A stretch of 64,000 nucleotides of DNA, from positions 8,848,001-8,912,000 of the forward strand of contig NZ_CP069396.1 in assembly GCF_016887565.1 (NCBI RefSeq). The letters are read 5' to 3'. The position numbers were made by a program, and so were the translations under genes. The stretch's first letter is position 1. Every line of letters begins with the position of its first letter. Source of the stretch: Archangium violaceum. Lineage in GTDB: Bacteria > Myxococcota > Myxococcia > Myxococcales > Myxococcaceae. Below the pieces are notes generated by a model. It ran no database searches. It saw nothing but the letters and a program-made list of their open reading frames with translations, and was not told the origin of the DNA. This document shows, in pieces, positions 12,067-20,390 of this stretch.

Positions 12067-14748
12067 ATGCGTCCCTCACTCCTGACATCCCTGTCATTGC
12101 TGCTGTTGTGCTCGCCGGCGTGGGCCACGGTACCCGCCGGCTTCTCCGAAACGAGCTACTCCTCCAACACGCTGACTCCCGCGACGGGCATGGCCTGGGC
12201 GCCGGATGGCTCGGGCCGCCTGTTCATCACCCTCAAGAATGGTCCGGTGCGAGTGGTGACGATGAAGGACGGCGTCCTGGAGACGCAGCCGGGGACCAGC
12301 ACGCTGGTGACGCGCCTGTTCGCGACGGAGCCCCAGGTCCACACCAACAGCGAGAGTGGCGTCATCGGCATCGCGTTCGATCCGAACTACGTGGTCAACC
12401 GCTACGTCTACCTCTTCGTCACCGTCTCCGCCTCCGAGCAGCGCATCGTCCGCTACACCGACGCCAACGGGACGGGCGTCGCGCGCACGGAGATCGTCAC
12501 CCGGCTGCCCACCACGGGCAACAACCATAACGGGGGAGGAATCGGCTTCGGGCCGGACGGGAAGCTCTACTGGGCCATTGGCGACCTGGGCAATGGCACT
12601 GGCGTGAACGCGGACCTGACGTCGCTCGCGGCCAAGGTGAGCCGCGCCAACCTGGACGGCACGCCCATCAACGACAACCCGTTCAGCGATGGCGTGGGCC
12701 CCAACAACGAGTACATCTGGGCGTGCGGCTTCCGCAACCCGTTCACCCTCACGTTCCAGCCGACCACCGGGAAGCTGTGGATCAACGGCGTGGGCACCAA
12801 CTACGAGCAGGTCTTCGTCGTGAACAGGAGCAGCAATGCTGGCTACGACGCCTACGAGAACAACCAGCCCCCCGTCAATAATTACATCCCGCCCGTCATC
12901 AAGTACCGCACCAACGGCATCGACACACGCAACCTCACGGCGGGCGGGGCGGTACGCAGCGGCGGCGTCACCACCTTCACCACCATCGGGGGGCATGGCT
13001 TCCGCAAGGGCGAGCGGCTCACCCTCAAGGGTGTGGGTAACGCGAGCTTCGACGGCACGCACTACGTCGCCAGCGTTCCCAACGATCCCAACGCCACCAC
13101 CTTCACCGTGGCCCAGCCTGGGCTGCCCAATGCGAGCAGCGGCGGGGGCACCGCGACGACGCAGGTCCTGGGAAGCTCCATCACCGGCGGCACCTTCTAC
13201 GACGCCACGCTCTTCCCGCCCGAGTTCCGCGGCAACTACTTCTTCGGCGACTACAGCTCCGGCCAGGTGACGCGTGCCACGCTGGCCGCGGACAACTCGG
13301 TGGAGACGGTGGCCGAGTGGGGCACCGGCTTCGCCTCGCACGTTGACATGGCCGTGGGACCTGACGGCGCGCTGTACACGTTGGGGTACACCGACGGCAT
13401 CGTGCGCCGCATCACCCCGTCGGAGCTCGGACAGAAGCTGGTGGTGTCCGGGCTCAACCCGCGCGTGGTGGAGGGCGGACGCACGGTCTTCACCGTGCGG
13501 CTGGCCGAGGCCCCCTCCGCGCCCGTCACGGTGCAGGTGACGCGGGCCATGGGCGGCTCCGATGATCTGAGCATCGCCAGCGACGCCACGCTCACGTTCT
13601 CCTCGACGGACTGGAGCGTGCCCCGGGTGGTGACGATCGCGGCGGCGTCGGACGCGGACACGGACGCGGACACCGCCACCTTCACGGTGACGTCGGCGGG
13701 ACTGGCGGACGAGGCGGTGGTGGTCACCGCCATCGACAACAACGAGCCCCGGCTGGTGCTGTCCTCCACGCAGGTGGTCATTCCGGAGAACGGCACCGCG
13801 ACCTTCGACGTGTCGCTGTCCAAGCGGCCCACCGGGAATGTCACCGTCACCGTGGCGCGCACGCTGGGCGACGGCGACATCACCTTGCAGGGCGGGGCGA
13901 CGCTCGCGTTCACTCCCACCAATTGGAACCTCCCGAAGACCGTCACGCTGCGGGCCGAATCGGACCCGGACAACCTGGCCGGTGTCGCCACCATCACCGT
14001 GGCCGCGCCGGGCCTGGATGCGCGCCCGGTGGAGGCCCTCGAGCAGGATGACGAGCTGGCTCCCGTCATCTCCTCCACGCCCATCACCACCGTCGTGGTG
14101 GGCCGTCCCTACCGCTACGACGTGCAGGCGACGGCCCGGCCGGAGCCGACGTACTCGCTGGTGGGCACGGCGCCGGAAGGGATGAGCATCGACATGACCA
14201 CCGGCCTCATCTCCTGGACGCCCACGGCGGCGGGCGCGGTGGAGGTGACGGTGCGGGTGAGCAACGGCCTGGCTCCGGACGCGGAGCAGTCCTTTACCGT
14301 CACCGTGAAGGCGGATGAGGGGCCGCAGGCCATCCTCAGGCGGCCCGTGGAGGGAGAGCGCGTGTCCGGCGGCATGGCGGAGTTCTTCGGCGACTGCGTG
14401 GACGACGTGGGCTGCACGCACGCCGAGTTCTACGTGGACGGCGAGCTGCGATTCACGGACACGCGCACGGACAACCCCTTCTACTTCGGCGGCGAGCCCA
14501 ACCGCTGGGACACCACGGGGCTGGCGCCCGGTGGGCACCTGGTGCGCTTCGTCGTGGTGGACAGCGCGGGGATGCGGGCCCAGACCGAGGTGAAGGTGTG
14601 CGTCGGTGACGGCAGCTGCGAGCTGCCGCGGCCGCCTTCGTCCGGCGAGGTGGGGGGCTGCGGCTGCGGTGCGGCTCCGGTGGCGCCGCTCGCGTGGCTG
14701 GCGCTGGGAGCACTGGCGCTCCGGCGGAGGCGGGCGCGCGAGGAGTGA
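12067..14748 (+). CDS. PQQ-dependent sugar dehydrogenase-like secreted protein with MYXO-CTERM anchor
   Basis: 893 residues with signal peptide 1-20. Residues about 21-460 are a glucose/sorbosone dehydrogenase beta-propeller (MAWAPDGSGRLFITLKNGPVRVV, SGVIGIAFDPNY, NHNGGGIGFGPDGKLYWAIGD, CGFRNPFTLTF), which in the family oxidises sugars with PQQ in the periplasm. The propeller is interrupted at about 290-375 by a Gly/Thr-rich insert. Two Calx-beta-like repeats (about 465-670), a putative Ig domain and an Ig-like domain follow. The end, GGCGCGAAP plus a hydrophobic stretch and RRRRAREE, is a MYXO-CTERM sorting signal for surface anchoring. The electron acceptor and substrate are unknown. Confidence 0.8.
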   Translation: MRPSLLTSLSLLLLCSPAWATVPAGFSETSYSSNTLTPATGMAWAPDGSGRLFITLKNGPVRVVTMKDGVLETQPGTSTLVTRLFATEPQVHTNSESGVIGIAFDPNYVVNRYVYLFVTVSASEQRIVRYTDANGTGVARTEIVTRLPTTGNNHNGGGIGFGPDGKLYWAIGDLGNGTGVNADLTSLAAKVSRANLDGTPINDNPFSDGVGPNNEYIWACGFRNPFTLTFQPTTGKLWINGVGTNYEQVFVVNRSSNAGYDAYENNQPPVNNYIPPVIKYRTNGIDTRNLTAGGAVRSGGVTTFTTIGGHGFRKGERLTLKGVGNASFDGTHYVASVPNDPNATTFTVAQPGLPNASSGGGTATTQVLGSSITGGTFYDATLFPPEFRGNYFFGDYSSGQVTRATLAADNSVETVAEWGTGFASHVDMAVGPDGALYTLGYTDGIVRRITPSELGQKLVVSGLNPRVVEGGRTVFTVRLAEAPSAPVTVQVTRAMGGSDDLSIASDATLTFSSTDWSVPRVVTIAAASDADTDADTATFTVTSAGLADEAVVVTAIDNNEPRLVLSSTQVVIPENGTATFDVSLSKRPTGNVTVTVARTLGDGDITLQGGATLAFTPTNWNLPKTVTLRAESDPDNLAGVATITVAAPGLDARPVEALEQDDELAPVISSTPITTVVVGRPYRYDVQATARPEPTYSLVGTAPEGMSIDMTTGLISWTPTAAGAVEVTVRVSNGLAPDAEQSFTVTVKADEGPQAILRRPVEGERVSGGMAEFFGDCVDDVGCTHAEFYVDGELRFTDTRTDNPFYFGGEPNRWDTTGLAPGGHLVRFVVVDSAGMRAQTEVKVCVGDGSCELPRPPSSGEVGGCGCGAAPVAPLAWLALGALALRRRRAREE

Positions 14749-14886
14749 TTCAGGGCGCGAGCGCCGAGGGCCTGGTCCTTCGGCGCCGCGCGTCGGGCCC
14801 GTCAGGTATCACTCCTCACGAGCGTGACCTGGCATGAAGTGGAAGGCATGGAGCATTGGCGCTGGGAGACGGTTAGGGTAACGCGC

Positions 14887-15774
14887 ATGAGTGAAGCACC
14901 CGCGGCCCGTCCACCCTTGATCCTGCCCCCCATCCCCGCGGTGATCCTCGCCGTCGTGAGCGTGCAGGGCGGCGCCGCCTTCGCGAAGGAGTTGTTCCCG
15001 GCGCTCGGCTCGGCGGGCACGGCGGGCATGCGCATCGGGCTGTCCGCGCTCCTGCTGCTCGCGGTGTTCCGTCCGCCGCTCGCGCGGCTCACACGCGCAC
15101 AGTGGAGCGCGATCATCCCGTATGGGGTGGTGCTCGGCGCGATGAACCTGAGTTTCTACTCGGCGCTCCAACGCATCCCGCTGGGGCTTGCCGTCACGCT
15201 GGAGTTCGTGGGGCCGCTCGCGCTCGCGGTGTTCGGGTCGCGGCGCGTCGCGGACTTCCTGTGGGTGCTGCTCGCGGCGGTTGGCATCGCCCTCATCACC
15301 CCGTGGCGCGGTGGCGTCGGCGCGCTCGACCTGCTCGGAGTGCTGCTGGCGCTCTTCGCGGGTGGATGCTGGGCGGCCTACATCGTGCTCGGTGGGCGCG
15401 CGTCCAGGGTGTTCCAGGGAGCGCAGGGCGTGGCGACGGGAATGCTGTTCGCGTCCCTGACGGTACTGCCCTTCTCGTTCGCGGAGGGGCTCGCGGCGCG
15501 CCTCACGCCTCCGCTGTTCGCGGCGGGTCTGGCCGTCGCGCTCCTCTCCAGCGCGGTGCCATTCACGCTGGAGATGATGGCGCTGCGCGTCCTCCCGAGC
15601 CGCACCTTTGGCATCCTGATGAGCCTGGAGCCCGCGGCCGCGGCCCTCTCGGGTCTGGTGTTCCTGCACGAGCAACTCACCGTGACGCAGTGGCTCGCGC
15701 TGGTGTTCGTGAGTGCCGCGTCCGCGGGCGCCGCCCTCACCGCGCGCCGCGTGTCTCCACCGGTGGAGGCCTGA
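14887..15774 (+). CDS. EamA/DMT-family exporter (RhtA-like)
   Basis: 295 residues from ATG 14887. About ten hydrophobic segments form two EamA repeats (for example PAVILAVVSVQGGAAFAKELF and the second-half VALLSSAVPFTLEMMALRVLPSRTFGILMSLEPAAAALSGLVFL). The second-half motif LSSAVPFTLEMMALR..FGILMSLEPA is typical of RhtA, the threonine/homoserine exporter of the inner membrane. Substrate is inferred from this similarity only. It stands alone between the PQQ-dehydrogenase gene and a convergent PhnB-like gene. The frame upstream of 14887 has no good start. Confidence 0.8.
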   Translation: MSEAPAARPPLILPPIPAVILAVVSVQGGAAFAKELFPALGSAGTAGMRIGLSALLLLAVFRPPLARLTRAQWSAIIPYGVVLGAMNLSFYSALQRIPLGLAVTLEFVGPLALAVFGSRRVADFLWVLLAAVGIALITPWRGGVGALDLLGVLLALFAGGCWAAYIVLGGRASRVFQGAQGVATGMLFASLTVLPFSFAEGLAARLTPPLFAAGLAVALLSSAVPFTLEMMALRVLPSRTFGILMSLEPAAAALSGLVFLHEQLTVTQWLALVFVSAASAGAALTARRVSPPVEA

Positions 15775-15845
15775 GCTCGCTCCCACCGGCGGGCGGACAC
15801 TGGTGCCAGAACGCTCTCGAGCTGGCACCTGGACGCATCCGGGGG

Positions 15846-16331
15846 CTACTTCTGCGCGTACGCCTCCTCGAGGCGCGCGATGTCGAACTTCTTCATGGTG
15901 AGCATGGCCTGCACCACGCGCTGCGTCCGCTTCGGGTCCTTGTCCTGCATCATCTGCTGGAACCTGGACGGGATGATCTGCCAGGAGAGGCCGAACCTGT
16001 CCTTGAGCCAGCCGCACTGGCTCTCCTGGCCCCCGTTCGCGGTCAGCCTGGACCACAACCTGTCGACCTCCTCCTGCGAGTCACAGCTCACTGCCAGGGA
16101 GATGGCCTCGGTGAACTTGAAGTGCGGGCCGCCGTTCAACGCCTGGAATCTCTGACCCGCGAGCTGGAAGTCGACCACCATGACCGAACCCTTGGGGCCC
16201 GGTCCCGCGTCACCGTAGCGAGACAGGCTCAGGATCTTCGAATCCTCGAAGAGCGAGATGTAGAGATTCGCAGCCTCCTCAGCCTCCTGGTTGAACCACA
16301 AGAACGGCGTGATCTTCTGGGGCGTTGCCAT
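15846..16331 (-). CDS. VOC-superfamily PhnB-like protein
   Basis: 161 residues with the PhnB/3-demethylubiquinone methyltransferase-like VOC fold (ITPFLWFNQEAEEAANLYISLF, ALNGGPHFKFTEAISLAVSCDSQEEVDRLWSRL, QCGWLKDRFGLSWQIIP). These proteins are metal- or ligand-binding dimers, often of unknown reaction. Of two possible ATGs, the one at 16331 is chosen, as it lies seven bases from AAGGAG; the ATG at 16337 is only one base away. The gene's ribosome site lies inside the end of the TetR gene, whose TGA is at 16336-16334, so the two form an operon. Confidence 0.85.
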   Translation of the reverse strand: MATPQKITPFLWFNQEAEEAANLYISLFEDSKILSLSRYGDAGPGPKGSVMVVDFQLAGQRFQALNGGPHFKFTEAISLAVSCDSQEEVDRLWSRLTANGGQESQCGWLKDRFGLSWQIIPSRFQQMMQDKDPKRTQRVVQAMLTMKKFDIARLEEAYAQK

Positions 16332-16333
16332 GG

Positions 16334-16954
16334 TCATGCTCCTTTGCGGCGGGGTGTGAGCTGCGTTTCGAGATATCGGCGCAGGTGGCGCAAGGACTCG
16401 GCCGCGACGTCAGGGCCCTGCTTCGCCTTGGCGAGGATGAACGCGCCCTGGATGACCGTCTGCATGAACAACCCGAGGCTCTCCGGGGTCCACGGTGCGT
16501 CCGGCGCGTAGCGCGCCCGGGCTTCGGCGATATCCCGCGCCAGCGTCGAAGCATGCGCGCTGAGATGCTTGTCACAGGCGGCGCGGATTGCCGGATGCGT
16601 GTCGTATGCCTCCTGGACCATCATCCCGAGCAGGCACGTGAAGTCAGGCAGCGCGCCCCGCAGGATGGCGATGCGGAAGTCGACGTAGCTGAGCAGCCGC
16701 TCACGCGGATCCGCCACGCGCTGATACGGCCCGGAGGCGAACATGCGATCGGCCATCGCCGCGAAGTGGTCGGCCGCCGCGATCGCCAGCTCCTCCTTGC
16801 TCTTGAAGTGATGGAAGAAGCTCCCCTTGGTGAGGCCCGCGGCCGCGCAGACGTCCTCGATCCGCGTCGCCGTGTAGCCCTTGGTCCGGATGACCTGCAG
16901 GGCCGCGTCGAGGAACTTCGTCTTGGACTGGTGTTGAGGATCCGTGAGTTCCAT
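16334..16954 (-). CDS. TetR/AcrR-family repressor
   Basis: About 206 residues. The N-terminal HTH reads ALQVIRTKGYTATRIEDVCAAAGLTKGSFFHHFKSKEELAIAAADHF, the classic TetR pattern; the rest is an all-helical ligand domain like TetR_C_16/YcdC types. The exact start is unsure: ATGs at 16954 and 16960 are both possible, and the second lies inside the operator. It is the first gene of an operon with the PhnB-like protein. A large inverted repeat overlaps its start, which points to autorepression. A remnant of an efflux outer-membrane gene on its far side hints that it once governed an efflux system. Confidence 0.85.
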   Translation of the reverse strand: MELTDPQHQSKTKFLDAALQVIRTKGYTATRIEDVCAAAGLTKGSFFHHFKSKEELAIAAADHFAAMADRMFASGPYQRVADPRERLLSYVDFRIAILRGALPDFTCLLGMMVQEAYDTHPAIRAACDKHLSAHASTLARDIAEARARYAPDAPWTPESLGLFMQTVIQGAFILAKAKQGPDVAAESLRHLRRYLETQLTPRRKGA

Positions 16955-16957
16955 GAG

Positions 16958-16999
16958 CATACCGACTGGTTGGTTTGGATGTACCAACCAGTGGGTATG
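16958..16999. promoter_or_regulatory. Inverted-repeat operator for the TetR gene
   Basis: Arms CATACCGACTGGTTGGT (16958-16974) and ACCAACCAGTGGGTATG (16983-16999) match over 17 positions with one mismatch, spaced by eight bases. It overlaps the start of the TetR gene. Size, symmetry and place are those of a TetR-family self-operator. Confidence 0.75.
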
Positions 17000-17201
17000 T
17001 TGTCAACCCACCTGCGAAGGCACCACCGAGGGGACCGTACGGGTGGGAGACATCCTGCCTGGCGAGGGCTTGGGGCAGACTTCCCGCCCGGGATGAGCGC
17101 GCTCTGGAGCCTGCTCGCCCTGTCGGCCTGGAGCCGGCTCGGGTCTGGCGCACGAGCCCCTGGGAGACGGAAGCAGGCTCCGGCGCGGGTCCGGCAGCGA
17201 C

Positions 17202-17282
17202 CTACCCGCCCGCGCTCGTCCCCGGCGGCGGTGTGTTCTCCAGCCATCCCCCGCCGAGCGCCTTGTAGAGGCTGACGCTCCT
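17202..17282 (-). pseudogene. C-terminal remnant of an RND efflux outer-membrane factor (NodT/OprM family)
   Basis: On the minus strand the frame reads RRSVSLYKALGGGW, then LENTPPPG and a TAG stop (17204-17202). V-x-L-Y-K-A-L-G-G-G-W is the highly conserved end of NodT-type outer-membrane efflux lipoproteins. An in-frame stop lies a few codons upstream, in the end of the GH43 gene, so only about 25 codons remain. The bulk of the gene was lost, probably when the GH43 gene became its neighbour. Nothing else recognisable lies in 17000-17200. Confidence 0.7.
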
Positions 17283-17286
17283 ACGG

Positions 17287-19206
17287 CTACGGCGCCCTCA
17301 AGTGGAAGCGTTGGCAGATGTTGTCCAACCAGCTCCACTGAGCGATGTTGGTGCCGTCGTCGAGGCCACAGTTGGCCAGGTCAACGACCTTGCCGCTGTG
17401 CCGCGCGACCAGGCGCACCGCGCCATCGGCGAGGAAATCGACGCGCCATTGACTCTGGGTGCCCGAGCAGCTGCCCTGGTCGATGTTGGCGCCATCCGCG
17501 GTGGAGCCGCCGCTGACCGCGAGGCAGGTGCTGGCGGCGTGGGTCGGCACGATCTGGTAGAAGCCGTTGTCGGTGTGCTTGAAGGTCCACTTCTGGCAGG
17601 CGGTGTTGAGCCAGGGCCATTGACGCACGTCGGAGCCGCTGGCGGTGGAGCAGTTGGCGACGTCGAGCACCTTGCCACTCTGCGCGCTGACGATCGCCAG
17701 ATTGCCCACCGGCTGCAGCCGCCACTGCTGACAGTTGTTGCCCAGCCAGCCCCATTGACGGATGTCGGTACCACTGGCGGTGCCGCAGCTGGCGACGTCG
17801 AGCGCCTTGCCGCTGTGGCGGTTCTGCAGCCGGAACCAGCCTTCCGTGGTGGAGATGACCTGCCATTGCTGGCAGGCATTGTTCAACCAGGCCCACTGGC
17901 GCACGTTGGTGCCGTCGCCGGTGCCACAATCCGCCACATCCAGCACCTTGTTGCTGGAGCGGTTGACCAGCCGGTAGTAGCCGTCCGCGGTGGGATCGAG
18001 CACCCACTCGGTGGAGGTCGTGCCGCAGGCGTACTGTGCCACGTCGGCCCCGTCCGAGCCGGAGCTACCGGTTACTCCCGCGCACAGGCCACTGTTGCGG
18101 TTGACCAGCTGGTACGCCGCACCTCGAACCGCGGTGGTGATCGGTCCGTGTTCCCCCGATGGCACGGCCAGCGCGGTGCTGGTCGACACGGGGGAGCCGA
18201 AGGACGGCGTGCCATTGGAGTTCCAGGAGAACGGCTGGGCCCGGGTGGACCGTGTCGAGCCACAGCCCTGGCTGGAGCTCGCATTGCCGTGGTAGACGAT
18301 CCAGTTCTCCCTGCCATCGGGTGAGGTGAAGAACCCATTGTGGCCCGGACCGTAGACGCCGTTGGCGGCCTGGAACACAGGGGTGGGAGACTTGGTCCAC
18401 GACGAGGCGCTGAGCGGATCGCTCCCGGTGAGGGTCAACAGGCCCAGCTTGTAGTACGGGGTGTTGCAGGAGCTGGCCGAGAACACGATGAACGTCTGTC
18501 CATTGCGCTGCAACACCTCCGGGCCCTCGTTGGTCCTGCCGCCCTCGATCTCCCAGCTATAGACAGGCTTGGAGATGTTCACTCTCGGGCCGGTGATCGT
18601 CCATGGATTGGTCATCCGCGCGATCCACAGGCTCTGATCCGGACCTTCCCATTTCGACCAGAGCAGATAGAGGGCCCCGTTGAGTTGCAGGTAGGAGCCG
18701 TCGATGTTCCAGGTCGTCTCCATCGGCGAACCCTTGAGCGAATACGGGCCCATCGGGTCATCGCCAGCGCTCTCCAGCACGGTGAGGTGTTGGTAGTCGA
18801 GGGTGCCACTGCGGCCCGAGCTGTACATGTAGTACCAGCGGGTGCCGTTGGGCCCGGTGAGCCGGTGGAACTCTGGCGCCCAGTGGCTGCAACACCGGTC
18901 CGCGGTCGTGTCCGACCACACGTTGACGGGGGCCGCGGTACGCAGGCCCGCGAGCGTCGGAGCCTTGCGCATCACCACCTGGGAGTTCCACGTCGTGGTT
19001 GCCAGGTAGTAGTTGCCGTTGTGGTACTGCAACCAGGGGTCCGCTCCATTCTCCAGCAGCGGGTTGAGGAACGTGAGCTCCCCCGTGGCATGGGCTCTCG
19101 AGACAGGAAGGGCAACGAGTGCCAGGCAGAGCAGCGGAGCGCAAATCCTGCTGACGACTCCTTCGGATGCGAGCGCGAGTCGCCTCGTGACGGATGACGA
19201 AGCCAT
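17287..19206 (-). CDS. Secreted GH43 glycosidase with two ricin-B lectin domains
   Basis: 639 residues from ATG 19206 after AGGTAGGAA; signal peptide about 1-38 (PLLCLALVALPVSRAHA). The GH43 five-blade propeller (about 40-345) shows the three acidic sites: Asp in ENGADPWL, Asp in WNIDGSYLQ and Glu in NEGPEVL. GH43 enzymes cut arabinan or xylan side chains by inversion. Two beta-trefoil RICIN domains follow (about 365-500 and 505-639), with QxW repeats such as CQQWQV, CQQWRL, CQKWTF. They should bind plant or fungal polysaccharide. Two LacI-type operators lie upstream. The precise substrate is open; arabinan is the likeliest. Confidence 0.85.
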   Translation of the reverse strand: MASSSVTRRLALASEGVVSRICAPLLCLALVALPVSRAHATGELTFLNPLLENGADPWLQYHNGNYYLATTTWNSQVVMRKAPTLAGLRTAAPVNVWSDTTADRCCSHWAPEFHRLTGPNGTRWYYMYSSGRSGTLDYQHLTVLESAGDDPMGPYSLKGSPMETTWNIDGSYLQLNGALYLLWSKWEGPDQSLWIARMTNPWTITGPRVNISKPVYSWEIEGGRTNEGPEVLQRNGQTFIVFSASSCNTPYYKLGLLTLTGSDPLSASSWTKSPTPVFQAANGVYGPGHNGFFTSPDGRENWIVYHGNASSSQGCGSTRSTRAQPFSWNSNGTPSFGSPVSTSTALAVPSGEHGPITTAVRGAAYQLVNRNSGLCAGVTGSSGSDGADVAQYACGTTSTEWVLDPTADGYYRLVNRSSNKVLDVADCGTGDGTNVRQWAWLNNACQQWQVISTTEGWFRLQNRHSGKALDVASCGTASGTDIRQWGWLGNNCQQWRLQPVGNLAIVSAQSGKVLDVANCSTASGSDVRQWPWLNTACQKWTFKHTDNGFYQIVPTHAASTCLAVSGGSTADGANIDQGSCSGTQSQWRVDFLADGAVRLVARHSGKVVDLANCGLDDGTNIAQWSWLDNICQRFHLRAP

Positions 19207-19274
19207 CTGGGTTCCTACCTTTCGTTGACGTTCGACGACAGGAGAAGACGTCTGGGCGCGGCAACGGCTGGAGA

Positions 19275-19288
19275 TGTGAGCGCTCACA
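19275..19288. promoter_or_regulatory. LacI-family operator 1 upstream of GH43
   Basis: TGTGAGCGCTCACA is a perfect 14-bp palindrome with the central CG of LacI/GalR operators. It sits 69 bp before the GH43 start. No LacI-family gene is in the window, so the regulator would act from elsewhere. Confidence 0.7.
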
Positions 19289-19340
19289 ACTGGAGCGGAG
19301 AACCTCCGCGCGGTCCCTCGGGCCAGCCAGCGGCCAGGGA

Positions 19341-19354
19341 TGTGAGCGCTAACA
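19341..19354. promoter_or_regulatory. LacI-family operator 2 upstream of GH43
   Basis: TGTGAGCGCTAACA matches operator 1 at 13 of 14 positions. The centres are 66 bp apart, about six helical turns, a spacing suitable for DNA looping by a tetrameric repressor. Confidence 0.65.
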
Positions 19355-19627
19355 TGATACCGATGGCCAAGACGCTGAATCCAGATGATTCCGGCAACGC
19401 GCCGCATCAGACATGCAACGCATTGCGGCATCGACATTCATGCGGTGCGGTGCGTCACCGGTGCTGCTTCTCGAGCCCGTTCACTTCCGGACAAGCGGGT
19501 TCGCGCTCGCGCTGAAACGGCTTGCGCCTCAACTCCCGCTTGAGGACTTGCCGCCATCCGTATGTGCCCAGGATTCACACACACCGCGGGAGAGCCACGC
19601 AACCGGGGCAAGCCCAGTTGGGGTGGG

Positions 19628-20338
19628 TCAAGGCGCCCTTCCAGGCGCGTGCGACTGGCGCAGCTCATAAAACACGGGTTCGAATGACTGGGCGATCTCG
19701 GCTGCCTCTCGCATGTGGACCCGCGCCTCGGGGCTCTTGAGCATGGCCTCGTAGTCCACGCGGCTGCGCCACTGGGCATAGTTGGCGATGTGGCGGCGGT
19801 CTCCGCTGACATGCAGATTGGCGGAGATGAAGCCGGGCAGGTGGCGCATGGTCTCCTCGGTCGCCCTGGACAGGAGCGCCAGGAGCTCGTCCGCCCGCTC
19901 CGGCGCGACCGTGAAGGTGTTGATCAGCGTCAGGTGGCCGGCGCTCGGGTCGAGCGTCGTGCGCTGGCTCTCCTGGCGTGCCGTGTGGACCGTGATGGCA
20001 TAGCCATCCGGGTCGCGGAAGCTGAAGAAGCGGCCGAACGGTCCATTCGCGGGAGGCGCGAGAATCGGCACCCTCGCGCCCACCAACCGCTCATGCAGGC
20101 CGTCGGCATCGTCGCTCGCGAGCCAGAGCGACAGGCCCCACCCGAGCCGGTCAACGAGCGCGAGGTCGACCAGCGGTCGGCGGATCGCGAAGGGGATGGG
20201 GTGGGTGTCGAACACGACCGCGTCGGGCGGGCCGTGGGGGACCGGGGTGAGCCCGAGGTGCTCAGTGTAGAAGCGCCGGGACGCTTCCAGGTCACGGACC
20301 TGGAGCGCGATGAAGTCGGGTCCAATCAGCTTGGTCAT
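19628..20338 (-). CDS. Fusion of a VOC domain and an antibiotic-biosynthesis-monooxygenase (ABM) domain
   Basis: 236 residues from ATG 20338 (GGAGG eight bases upstream). Residues 5-122 are a glyoxalase/VOC fold (FIALQVRDLEASRRFYTEHLGL... FSFRDPDGYAITVH). Residues 135-228 are an ABM dimeric alpha-beta barrel (LTLINTFTVAPERADELLALLSRATEETMRHLPGFISANLHVSGD... NYAQWRS). Both folds bind small organic ligands; together they may detoxify or oxidise an aromatic compound. It is divergent from a MarR regulator, with the operator between, so expression is probably ligand-induced. Confidence 0.85.
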   Translation of the reverse strand: MTKLIGPDFIALQVRDLEASRRFYTEHLGLTPVPHGPPDAVVFDTHPIPFAIRRPLVDLALVDRLGWGLSLWLASDDADGLHERLVGARVPILAPPANGPFGRFFSFRDPDGYAITVHTARQESQRTTLDPSAGHLTLINTFTVAPERADELLALLSRATEETMRHLPGFISANLHVSGDRRHIANYAQWRSRVDYEAMLKSPEARVHMREAAEIAQSFEPVFYELRQSHAPGRAP

Positions 20339-20355
20339 GGGTCGTTCCTCCGTTA

Positions 20356-20373
20356 ATATCAGGGGACTGATAT
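20356..20373. promoter_or_regulatory. MarR-type operator between the VOC-ABM gene and its regulator
   Basis: ATATCAG and CTGATAT arms flank four bases (GGGA), a perfect 18-bp inverted repeat. A further half-site, CCTGATAT, lies at 20385-20392 and overlaps the MarR start codon. The site is placed to control both divergent genes. Confidence 0.7.
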
Positions 20374-20390
20374 CATGTAAGGAACCTGAT

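Larger units (their letters stand above)
19207..19627. other. 421-bp intergenic region with the GH43 control sites
   Basis: No gene is seen. The part near the GH43 start holds two LacI-type operators (listed separately). The remainder, 19360-19627, is lower in coding signal and shows no hairpin or frame with homology; the next gene (minus strand) ends at 19628. Confidence 0.5.

Noticed and set aside
12067-14748. Adhesin rather than dehydrogenase for the MYXO-CTERM protein
   Set aside because: The propeller motifs (NHNGGGIGFGPDG, CGFRNPF) are those of glucose/sorbosone dehydrogenases; the Calx-beta parts are add-ons.
14749-14886. Hairpin-like GC-rich stretch after the PQQ dehydrogenase gene as a terminator
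   Set aside because: The best pairing has a bulge and no T-run follows; not strong enough to list.
19660-19700. GGTTCGAAT run looking like a tRNA T-loop
   Set aside because: It lies in the coding sequence of the VOC-ABM protein and no acceptor or anticodon stem can be built around it.
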